Shown here piece after piece: positions 55,212 through 64,000 of a stretch of DNA of 64,000 nt (position 1 is the stretch's first letter; the number at the start of each line of letters is the position of its first letter). The notes under the pieces were generated by a model, which ran no database searches, had not been told where the DNA came from, and saw only the letters and a program-made list of their open reading frames with translations. The stretch covers positions 61,258,841 to 61,322,840 of the forward strand of contig OX465584.1 of NCBI GenBank assembly GCA_950022655.1, in the 5' to 3' direction. The stretch is from Alentia gelatinosa. Its lineage: Eukaryota > Annelida > Polychaeta > Phyllodocida > Polynoidae. The translations under genes were made by a program, and so were the position numbers.

Positions 55212-56027
55212 CAGTAAAATCAGCAAAGTGTTCCCTTAAGCGGGGTGTCCCCTTTAAGCGGGGTTTCAGTTGGCCGATGGTTAGGCTATGTAATGTAGAA
55301 TACCTTCATACAGTTGATACTATGGCATAGAGACACTGGTATAACCACACAGACAGCCCGTAGTCGCCTACCAAGACGCCTACAGGAGCCTACATAGGCT
55401 GTTACCAGGGACCTGTTTAAGTAGTTTCGTGACATGTCTAGATGGCGTCTGTGACACCATACGGACAGATCACAAGATTGCAGTCGATGACACACAGAGT
55501 TTCACTCACTGTTCGTAGGAATTAAGCAATGACACTTTAGTATGAGTAGGGGAGACATATAATCTATAATCGTTCCAAATATGAAGAAGATTGGCCGCTT
55601 CGATCTTCAGATATTTGTCTTTTACCGCTGTTGCTTGCACTGTTGGTGCCGCTGTTGATGTTTGTCTAGGCCTGATGTTACGAGACTACTGAAACAGGTC
55701 CCAGGTGTCTGATCGTCTAGACATCAGTCTAAAAGTCTCATACACACACCATAAACAAGCAATGGGGATAATCTGGACTGTTGTCTCCATAATATCCAAC
55801 AGATTTGACAAGGTGTCCCTCAAAAAGTGTCCCTTTAAGCGGGGTTTAGAAGCATTCTGTACCGAAATAACTGGCCCCTTAAGCGGGGTTTCCCCTTAAG
55901 AGAGGTTTCCCCTGTAGTGGGGTTGAAGTAAACTTTTAACAGAGGGAAAAATTTCCGTTCCGAGCAAAGTATTCCCTTAAGCGGCGTATCCCCTTAAGCG
56001 AGGACTCCCAGAAGCGGGGATTTACTG
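55212..56027. mobile_element. Pogo-like DNA element with nested family G
   Basis: Ends CAGTAAAATC and GATTTACTG, with TA on both sides. The interior repeats CCCTTAAGCGGGGT in both halves. It is split by family G (55411-55702). No transposase is left. Confidence 0.7.
55411..55702. mobile_element. TIR element family G
   Basis: Ends GGACCTGTTTAAGTAG and CTACTGAAACAGGTCC. Interior TTGCTTGCACTGTTGGTGC as at 45484. It contains the CATATAATCTATAATCGTTC block shared with family N (32117-32880). Confidence 0.75.
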
Positions 56028-56479
56028 TATATCAGTACAGTGGAAGAAGAAGTGTTTTAGGTTGTCTTTTTCTACACAATACCTACAGTTAGGGGGTCAA
56101 TAAAATGACGGTTACTAGAAGGTCTACTATATGGAATGTAAAAAATGTTGAACTTTATGAAGATTTTAAATCTCCCATCAATTCAAAGATTTTATGAACC
56201 GCGACTCGACTCCTTATGACCAGGACGATTTGTACCTAACGCTGGGCAGATAAGAATAATTCTATCTCACGTTTATCTTATGTATTAAGGACTGAAATGG
56301 AAAATACAGGATTAATATGAAAAAAACTGTGTTTTGCATATATGTTCAGCCATGATTCTATGATAGGTTGCTTAATATATGCTTCTCTACAATTGCAAGT
56401 GGTTTTTGCATATTTATAAGGCATATCCATGAAAAACAAATACCCTGGTTTTAAATCTGTATACCATTGTTATGGTACA
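56028..56479. other. No supported feature
   Basis: No recognised gene or repeat; an AT-rich lead-in to the 69-bp satellite. Confidence 0.4.
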
Positions 56480-58750
56480 GGTTTTGAATAATGAGTAGTG
56501 GTTTACTGAGTCCCCTTTCATTCTCAATGGGGATTTTGTATACCATGGATAATAAACAATAAGAAGTGGTTTACTGAGTCCCCCATACATTCTCAATGGG
56601 GACTTGGTATACCATGGATAATAAACAATGGGTAGTGGTTTACTGAGTCCCCCATATATTCTCAATTGGGACTTGGTATACCATGGATAATAAACAATGG
56701 GTAATGGTTTACTGAGTCCCCCATACATTCTCAATGGGGACTTTGTATACGATGGATAATGAATGATGAGTAGTGGTTTGCTAAGTCCCTATACATTCTC
56801 AATGGGGACTTTGTATACCATGGATAATAAACAATGGGTAGTGGTTTACTGAGTCCCCTATACATTCTCAATGGGCAGTTTGTATACCATGGATAATAAA
56901 TAATGGGTAGTGGTTTGCTGAGTCTCCTATACATTCTCAATGGGCACTTTGTATACCATGGATAGTAAATGATTGGTAGTGGTTTACTGAGTGCCCTGTA
57001 AATTATCAATGGGCACTTTGTATACCATGGATAATAAATAATGGGTAGTGGTTTGCTGAGTCCCCCATACATTCTGAATGGGGACTTGGTATACTATGGA
57101 TAATAAACAATGGGTAGTGGTTTTCTGAGTCTCCCATACATTCTCAATGAGGACTTGGTATACCATGGATAATAAACAATGGGTAGTGGTTTACTGAGTC
57201 CCCCATACATTCTCAATGGGGACTTGGTATACCATGGATAATAAACAATGGGTAGTGGTTTGCTGAGTCTCCCATACATTCTCAATGGGGACTTGGTATA
57301 CCATGGATAATAAACAATGGGTAGTGGTTTACTGAGTCCCCCATACATTCTCAATGGGGACTTGGTATACCATGGATAATAAACAATGGGTAGTGGTTTA
57401 CTGAGTCCCCCATACATTCTCAATGGGGACTTTGTATACCATGGATAATAAATAATGGGTAGTGGTTTACTGAGTCTCCCATACATTCTCAATGGGGACT
57501 TGGTATACCATGGATAATAAACAATGGGTATTGGTTTACTGAGTCCCCTATACATTCTCAATGGGCAGTTTGTATACCATGGATAATAAATAATGGGTAG
57601 TGGTTTGCTGAGTCTCCTATACATTCTCAATGGGCACTTTGTATACCATGGATAGTAAATGATTGGTAGTGGTTTACTGAGTGCCCTGTAAATTATCAAT
57701 GGGCACTTTGTATACCATGGATAATAAATAATGGGTAGTGGTTTACTGAGTCTCTATACATTCTCAATGGGCACTTTGTATACCATGGATAGTAAATGAT
57801 TGGTAGTGGTTTACTGAGTGCCCTATACATTATCAATGGGCACTTTGTATACCATGGATAATGGGTAGTGGTTTACTGAGTCCCCTATACATTCTCAATG
57901 GGCACTTTGTATACCATGGATAATAAACAATGGGTAGTGGTTTGCTGAGTCCCCTATACATTCCTAATGGGCACTTTGTATACCATGGACAGTAAATAAT
58001 AGGTAGTGGTTTGCTGAGTCCCCTATACATTTTCAATGGGCACTTTCTATACCATGGTTAATAAACAATGGGTAGTGGTTTACTGAGTCCGCTATACATT
58101 CTCAATGGGCACTTTGTATACCATGGATAATAAATATTGAGAAGTGGTTTACTGAGTCTCCTATACATTGTCAATAGACACTTTGTATACCATGGATAAT
58201 AAATAATGAGAAGTGGTTTACTGAGTATCCTATACATTGTCAATAGACACTTTGTATACCATGGATAATAAATAATGAGTAGTGGTTTGCTGAGTCCCCC
58301 ATACATTCTCAATGGGCACTTTGTATACCATGGATAATAAACAATGGGTAGTGGTTTGCTGAGTCCCCCATACATTCTCAATGGGCACTTTGTATACCAT
58401 GGATAATAAACAATGGGTAGTGGTTTGCTGAGTCCCCCATACATTCTCAATGGGCACTTTGTATACCATGGATAATAAACAATGGGTAGTGGTTTGCTGA
58501 GTCCCCCATACATTCTCAATGGGGACTTTGTATACCATGGATAAAAAATATTGAGAAGTGGTTTACCGAGTCCCTGTACATTCTCAATGGGGACTTTGTA
58601 TACCATGGATAATAAACAATGGGTAGTAATTTAATGAGTCCGCTTACATTCTCAATAGGGACTTTGTATACCATGGATAATGAACAATGAAAAGTGGTTT
58701 ACTGAGTCCCCATACATTCTCAATGTGAACTTTGTATACCATGGATAATA
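56480..58750. repeat. 69-bp satellite, about 32 copies
   Basis: The unit has GTGGTTTACTGAGTCCCCCA, TACATTCTCAATGGGGACTT and GTATACCATGGATAATAAAC (69 bp). Because 69 is 3 x 23, minus-strand frames stay open for up to 201 codons (a 23-aa SKPLPIVYYPWYTKSPLRMY period); I do not call a protein. A block of variant units near 56850-57080 recurs 690 bp (10 units) later. The unit matches the CAP-3 module. Sequence 58751-58994 is unassigned and GC-richer. Confidence 0.95.
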
Positions 58751-58994
58751 ACAGGTCTACATCCTCTCTCTTCTCAGTGTACTGCCCATGCAGGTGTCGG
58801 CTTCCTTCCCCACCTCCCGCCGCACACTCTTCACTGAATGTGGCCCGAGGAAATCTGGAGATTTACGATCCTTCCTTGAACGATTCCGGCCCCTCGGTGC
58901 CACGCGTCGGCCGAGACCGATGGCGCGTCTGAAATGTGGAGATCGGCCATTAAATTAATGTACAGCGGCCGCCAGCCTCAGAGCTAGCCTCCAG

Positions 58995-59765
58995 GCCTGG
59001 TGCGACATATGCACGCTAAGCAGAGGAATCGGGTGTGTTCACACTTGCCGAATTTTAGCTCCCGGTGGATTTGTTAAAACTCTTTTAGTGGAAACAATTA
59101 ATCATAAAAAATAGCCCACTGATAATTACCCTTGATCCCGATAGATATTTTAAACTGTTTTTATCGAAACTTTTTTTTTGTGGAAACAAAAGATGATAAA
59201 AAGTAGCCGACCGATAATTACTGGTGAGACATATGCATGCTAAGTAGAGGAATCAGATCAGTTCATACTGGCCGATTTTTAGCTCTCAATAGATTTTTAA
59301 AACTGTTTTTATCAGAACTCTTCAAGTGGAAACAAAAGATGATAAAAAGTAGCCAACCGATAATTACTGGTGCGACATATGCATGCTAAGCAGAGGAATC
59401 GGATATGTTCACACTGGCCGATTTCTAGCTACCGATGGATTATTTAAACTATTTTTATCGAAATGTTTGAGTGGAAACAAAATATCACAAAATATAGCCG
59501 ACTGATAATTACCGTTGTGACATATGCACGTTAAGCAGAAGAATCGGATCTGTTCACACTGGCAGATTTTTTTAGCTACCGATGGATTATTTAAACTGTT
59601 TTTATCGAAATGTTTGAGTGGAAACAAAAGATCACAAAAAATAGGTGATTGATAATTACCATTGTGACATATGCACGTTAAGCAGAAGAATCGGATCTGT
59701 TCACACTGGCAGATTTTTGTTAGGTCCCGATGGATTTTTTAAACTGGCTTTATTAAAACTCTCGT
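58995..59765. repeat. ~146-bp tandem repeat, about 5 copies
   Basis: GACATATGCAYGYTAAG recurs at 59004, 59228, 59374, 59519 and 59666. The unit also has GTTCACACTGGCCGATTTTT, TTTTATCGAAA and GATAATTACYG. The first interval (224 bp) contains an extra half-unit. Confidence 0.9.
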
Positions 59766-60270
59766 AGTGTATCACCCCCTTACTCCAACTGACATCAATG
59801 TAGTTGGCAATTAGTATTTCCCATCGGAAATGTAATTAATAATGCTATGTGTATGGAAGATTATTTTCCTTATGATACAGAAATAAATTTCTGTTCTTGG
59901 TGTACTGGGCATGCAAGACAAGTCTACTTTACCAATAAAAACAATGATTACATGCAAGCTACCTTCTCGGTTTAAAAAAACATGAATCTTTTTGTAAGAT
60001 CTAAGCTATAGAAAAAAGCCCCACCGTTTGGCGGGAAGGCCATATTCCCAGTTGGCAATTAATACCTCATATCATAAATTTATGTCATTAATCATATTAT
60101 CATTGTATATACATATAAAATTCTTGTCCTTTTTGTACTGGTCCGGCGAGACACGTCTAGTCGGCCGACAAACGATATGCGTCTTCAGGTAGACGTTTTA
60201 TGGTGGCTGTTTTATCCTACATCAGCCTCAAACCACCTGTTGCTTCTCCCGAGACATTCTACCCTCCTTA
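59766..60270. repeat. Two diverged ~230-bp copies
   Basis: GTTGGCAATTAGTATTTCCC ... TTGTACTGG-like ... GACAAGTCTA at 59800-59930 resembles GTTGGCAATTAATACCTC ... TTTTGTACTGG ... GACACGTCTA at 60050-60165. Strongly diverged. Confidence 0.5.
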
Positions 60271-60564
60271 AGGCCCGTTTCCATTGGCCGATTTCCCGTC
60301 ACCGATCTACAGTCAAGAACCACCGACGGACTTTTGGCACTGTGGACCAAATATCGGTCAATGGAACCGACCAAGGCCGGCAAATGCCCCATGAATTTTT
60401 CTGCTTAGATTATGCAATGTGGCACCACCCACCATTGAGTGAAAGCTAGGTCACTGAGTGAAATCTACTACCCTTCTATGACGCAGTCAGTGGCACCACC
60501 GACAGCCTTTCTGTGTAACTCAAAGAGGTCTAAGCAATCTTTGTCGGCCAACGGAAACAGGCCT
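60271..60564. mobile_element. MITE family D (PIF/Harbinger-like)
   Basis: Ends AGGCCCGTTTCCATTGGCCG and CGGCCAACGGAAACAGGCCT, flanked by TTA on both sides (60268-60270, 60565-60567). An empty version of the same site occurs at 61597-61655 with one TTA, which fixes the 294-bp element and its 3-bp target duplication. TTA/TAA duplications are typical of PIF/Harbinger. Non-coding. Confidence 0.85.
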
Positions 60565-60608
60565 TTAGACGCAGTAAATAAAGAGGAAGATAATGTTTGT
60601 CTGGGATA

Positions 60609-60678
60609 AAGCCTGTTTCCATTGGCTGATAAAATCCTCACAGATTATTCGAGTTGTGCAAAAGGTCAGAGATTTGGC
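60609..60678. mobile_element. Family D end fragment
   Basis: AAGCCTGTTTCCATTGGCTG followed by about 50 bp, then broken by family C at 60679. A similar lone end (GCGTGTTTCCATTGCC) is at 61966-61985. Confidence 0.6.
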
Positions 60679-61094
60679 TTAAGCCCAATATTCATCTACC
60701 GATTTCGGAACATTGATGTACCTTCGACAGCGACAAAGGAACCTTAATTTGTCTCAGGCGAGGTATCCTGACGGAGTCGGCCGTAGTCGGTAGATATAGG
60801 ACAGCTAGGCAAGGGTCAGCCAACGATTAGTGAACCCCCCACGCCCCACCTCCTTCAGAGGGTCTTTTGTCGCGGACGAGTTGTGGTTCAATGTTCCTAA
60901 ATCAGTCACCAAAAGTTTATCTACATGTTGATAGATCCAGTCACCGACAACGGAACGTTGGAAAATGGCCCTTGATTGGGTGGCCGACACAGGCTTAGGG
61001 GTTACGTGATTTGCCTGCGAGAAGTTCACCAACTCCTATACAATTTGGGAACTAATCATTCAAACCTGAATCGGTAGATGTGTATTGGGCTTTA
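60679..61094 (-). mobile_element. MITE family C, long copy
   Basis: Ends TTAAGCCCAATATTCATCTA and TAGATGTGTATTGGGCTTTA. It includes GACGGAGTCGGCCGTAGTCG and an extra middle part shared with 29504-29877. About 416 bp. Confidence 0.8.
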
Positions 61095-61107
61095 CTGTCT
61101 TTGTATA

Positions 61108-61279
61108 TATCAAAAATACATATTACAATCTTCCGTCAGGTATAATTAATATTCCGTCGGGTAGGAGCGGGCAGTATTTGATATAGGCATAGCTCATATT
61201 AGAAAACGTCCATATTGTGGATGAAACGGTTTCCGTTCGAGGTCAATCATACAAATATGCAAAAGTTGGTGGCAATAAT
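61108..61279. repeat. Repeat family O fragment
   Basis: GGGCAGTATTTGATATAGGC, ATTAGAAAACGTCCATA and AGTTGGTGGCAATAATC are colinear with 62445-62580. It is cut at its right end by family K at 61281. Confidence 0.8.
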
Positions 61280-61280
61280 C

Positions 61281-61588
61281 CACCCCTCTCATCAGATCTT
61301 ACACTCTCTAAGTGGTATTCTGTACTCTTACTACGCTCTATAGGAGAAGAATTCTTAACGAACGAGGCTTTGAGCCTTGAGAATCCATTGGCCTGCCTCC
61401 CGTGCTAAAGACGTACATCAATGCAACCCAAAGATTCTTTTAATTTCAATGATGCCACCTAGTGGGAATACTGTGTGTCAGTGGATTCTTAAGGCTCTAA
61501 GCCTAGTTCGATAAGAATTCTTCTCACGTAGTAAGAACCTTGTACAGATTACGACTTAGAGGGTGTGATATCTTATGAGAGAGGTGCA
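61281..61588. mobile_element. Palindromic element family K
   Basis: Ends CACCCCTCTCATCAGATC and TCTTATGAGAGAGGTG. The arms pair GAAGAATTCTTAACGAACGA with TCGATAAGAATTCTTCTC. The uninterrupted form is about 308 bp. Confidence 0.85.
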
Positions 61589-61657
61589 CCAACACATTCT
61601 ACCCTCCTTAGACGCTGTAGGTAAAGAGGAAGATAATGTATGTCTGGGATAATATGG

Positions 61658-61964
61658 AGAAACCAAACAAGAGTTAGTCGTGTTGTTGTTTATCGCACGA
61701 CGGCATGATTGTGTATTACTGCGCGAGGCGAAGCCGAGAGTAGTAATACACGATCCGAAGTGCGATGAACAATAACACAACTAACTCGAGTTTGGTTTAG
61801 AATTTATCCTACCCCGCCTGTCTAAATTACTTCTACATTAACAAATATCATCATTTGTCAAGTGTATCCCACTAGAGCGATATTTTTCATTTTTCTGAAC
61901 TCCAGACCGAATACAGTGACCCAATGTGAAGCCTATGGAGTTTTTTTATTAGTTGTAGGATAAA
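61658..61964 (+). mobile_element. CAP-1 element (arm type CCAAACAAG)
   Basis: The palindrome pairs AAACCAAACAAGAGTTAG with CTAACTCGAGTTTGGTTT and GTGTATTACT with AGTAATACAC. The apex GAGGCGAAGCCGAG (61725-61738) is the family consensus. The module runs from AATTTATCCTACCCCGCC to TTGTAGGATAAAG. Sister of 33560-33919, with different inner stem sequence. Confidence 0.9.
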
Positions 61965-62179
61965 GCGTGTTTCCATTGCCTCAGAAAATCCCCACCGATT
62001 ATATTACTCAGTTATTTCTCGCCCTAGACATACATATGGATCGATACCACAGTGTTACTGTGTGTGAACTACATGCACCACACCAGCAAACAGAATCTGA
62101 TGTATTTCAGTGGCTATGGAAACTTTATGATAAATATAAATGTATTACAAATTGATGATATCACCAAACTGTCTAATAG

Positions 62180-62890
62180 GTAGAAAAGGGGGTAAGGACT
62201 GAGGCCATTTGTAGTTCGCAGAAAAAAGATGAGCTTTTTTGTGATTAAACTCAAAATTCAGAAGGTCAGAAAATCGGCTTTCCGTCTTTGAATATAAAAA
62301 AAACGTAGTATATTGTTCCGTCAGATATATCTATTTCACCAATTATTTTGATATACAAAGACTGACATTGTATCACTATATATACCTCCGAATTTTACCT
62401 TGCAGTGACACATAGCTAACATCAAATGACATCCAAATAAAAGAAAATGGGTAGGAGGGGGCAGTATTTGATATAGGCATCGATAATATTAGAAAACGTC
62501 CATACTGTGGACAAAACAGTCCCCGTTCGAGGTCAGGCGTCGATTTTATACAAATATGCAATAGTTGGTGGCAATAATCGGCAGGTAGGTTGGTAAGTCT
62601 AAGGGAAAGACGGCAGTGGACTACCTTAAAATATCGTCTGAATAAAACAGCACAAAAAATGAAAAAGAAGAATAAAGAAACAAGTAATTCTACCACTTTT
62701 TGCATAAAAAAACATGAAAGAATCTGGTTTCCCAAAACGCCCTTTTGTCATGATTTCAATGAGTCTTACTCAAAACCACCCCTTTTTCTGACCCAACCAG
62801 TTTGAGTTTAATCACAAAAAAACTCCTCTTTTTGTCCTCTCCGAACTGCAAATAGCCTCAGACCTTCTCCCTTTTTCTACTCACTTCATA
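62180..62890. mobile_element. ~700-bp TIR element (family O)
   Basis: The left arm (GTAGAAAAGGGGGTAAGGAC, GCCATTTGTAGTTCGCAG, TTTTTTGTGATTAAACTCAA) is mirrored by the right arm (TTGAGTTTAATCACAAAAAA, CTGCAAATAGCCTCAGACC, TTTTTCTACTCAC): about 85 bp of imperfect inverted repeat. The core 62445-62590 is shared with 61108-61279. No transposase; a minus-strand frame here has no recognised domain. Confidence 0.75.
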
Positions 62891-63248
62891 ACGGCGATGC
62901 GGTCCCATGTTGATACTGAGAGTGTGTTGGGGTAGGAGGGGGGGGGGCTGCATGCCTGCAGGGTTTGGATTAGTGTCTAGGAGGATTAGTGCAAGGTGGA
63001 TAATAGGGTTTTATGTGCGGTGAACACTGGTATCCCCATTAGACGTTGTTGGGGCTGGTCTACTGACAGTTTACTGACGTACCCACCACAGCCTCCATAG
63101 TAAAAAGGTACCTGAGCTGTTCTTTGGCTTTCTATACTCTATCGCCAGTATATATCAATCTCATGTTTTATATTCATATCAGAAAATAATGATTCCTTTA
63201 CTAAGAGTATATATATCCAATGATTTGCAATGAAAACAGAATTTACTA
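62891..63248. other. No supported feature
   Basis: Contains a G-rich run (TTGGGGTAGGAGGGGGGGGG, about 62928-62947) followed by the palindrome GCATGCCTGCAGG. Otherwise unassigned. Confidence 0.4.
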
Positions 63249-63615
63249 TTTTATCCTACCCCTAATAAAAAACCGCCATAGACTTAACATAGGGAAATTT
63301 TATGTGGCAGGCCGTGACATAAAGTGTTGTTTATGCCACTAGAGTAATAACAATATTGACCAATCAGAAACAGGATGTCAGCTACTATGAAAAATGTTCT
63401 GCTGGTCCTTGACTCAATATTTATCTTTTAGTAATACAAAAGCATAGACGGGGTAGGATAAATACGAAACCGAACTCGAGTTAGACTTGTCAGTGTCTAT
63501 GCCACTCTGGTCAGGTCTGTTCCTCACTACACTCGGCTACGCCTCGTGTAGTAATACACGACCTTCCCGTCGTGGCATTAACATTGTCAAGTCTAACTCT
63601 CGTTCGGTTTCTACT
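63249..63615 (-). mobile_element. CAP-1 element (arm type GAACTCGAG)
   Basis: The module runs from TTTTATCCTACCCCTAATAA to GACGGGGTAGGATAAA. The palindrome arms ACCGAACTCGAGTTAGACTT and AAGTCTAACTCTCGTTCGGT follow. The apex CTCGGCTACGCCTC (63532-63545), read on the minus strand, is GA-GGC-GTA-GCC-GA-G, a GNA triloop. It abuts the next CAP-2 element. Confidence 0.9.
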
Positions 63616-63616
63616 A

Positions 63617-63864
63617 ATTCTCACCCCTGGTTTTTTTTGTCCCATAGGCTCAACATTGGGTACTCGTTTTCCATGCCCCTACGAGTAGTACAGTCCGTTC
63701 TCCATGGTGTGTATCCTGTGTGTCGTCCATTCTTACAGTACAGGGGTGAGATAAATACAGAAAGCAACTCCTTTTGGTCATAATCGTTGTTCTCCAACTC
63801 GTTTGAGCGCTATGTGATTTCCACTGCACATCAAACATGTGGAGAATGGCAACTTTTACCCAAA
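63617..63864 (-). mobile_element. CAP-2 element (arm type TTGGTCA), apex reduced
   Basis: The module from TCTCACCCCTGG to CAGGGGTGAGATAAA includes CCCATAGGCTCAACATTGGG. The arms TCGTTGTTCTCCAACTCGTT and ACATGTGGAGAATGGC follow. The centre (TATGTGATTTCCACTGCACATC) has lost the usual apex. It starts directly at the end of the CAP-1 element. Bases 63865-64000 are unassigned. Confidence 0.75.
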
Positions 63865-64000
63865 TTTTTTTTCTTCTTAAGTACAACATAATTTCCCATC
63901 GACTTCAGATCTACATTCACATCAACATAATAGTCTAACATAAATGGAATGTTTATTATCTTATGATATCAATAAATGTACTTAGATATTTATTTATATG

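Noticed and set aside
56414..58606. Long minus-strand ORFs with a 23-aa periodic protein (SKPLPIVYYPWYTKSPLRMY)
   Set aside because: The DNA period is 69 bp, a multiple of three, so a stop-free phase stays open. More than one frame is open, and there is no sign of selection on protein sequence.

Overview
This is a gene-poor, AT-rich, repeat-dominated stretch of an animal nuclear genome. It holds no bacterial gene layout, no rRNA or true tRNA gene, no CRISPR array and no convincing intact host gene. SINEs with tRNA-like heads and A-rich or AACC-rich tails, decayed non-LTR retrotransposons, many short inverted-repeat (MITE-like) transposons and several minisatellites suggest a marine invertebrate. 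A mollusc or another lophotrochozoan is my best guess, from the style of the SINEs only. The longest open frames are by-products of tandem repeats whose periods are multiples of three (27, 69 and 93 bp) or remnants of mobile elements; many open only at TTG or GTG.

Layout: 0-5 kb has an inverted-repeat element split by a LINE, then a 73-bp array and a 171-bp satellite. 5-12 kb is a field of MITEs with a gag-like fragment. 12-23 kb has SINEs, nested palindromic elements, a pogo-like element carrying three insertions, a polypyrimidine tract and a LINE tail. 23.4-25 kb is a recent 490-bp tandem duplication. 25-34 kb is dense in palindromic elements, with another LINE relic. 34-41 kb has the 35-bp and 27-bp minisatellites. 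41-49 kb is dispersed elements. 49.4-59.8 kb is almost wholly tandem repeats (86, ~140, ~160, 69 and ~146 bp). 60-64 kb is MITEs and palindromic elements. Tandem arrays make up roughly a fifth of the window.

The most interesting signal is a superfamily of about twenty two-part elements, here called CAP (constant-apex palindrome) elements. Each joins a long palindrome to a short module bounded by its own inverted repeats (TTTATCCTACCCC, TTTATCTCACCCCT or TTATTATCCATGGTATAC types). The palindrome arms differ between subfamilies, but the apex is nearly constant: GAGGCGAAGCCGAG and variants. Read as single-stranded DNA, the apex is a GA/GA tandem mismatch, a 2-3 bp stem and a GNA or GNNA loop, and the stem pairs change together (GGC/GCC, GTC/GAC, AGC/GCT). 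GCGAAGC is a known, exceptionally stable DNA mini-hairpin. In nearly every copy the GA-rich strand is the one on which the module lies 3' of the palindrome; the one clear exception has its palindrome interior inverted relative to a sister copy. This resembles hairpin-recognised, single-strand-DNA mobile elements, but no transposase is present here and the mechanism is inference.
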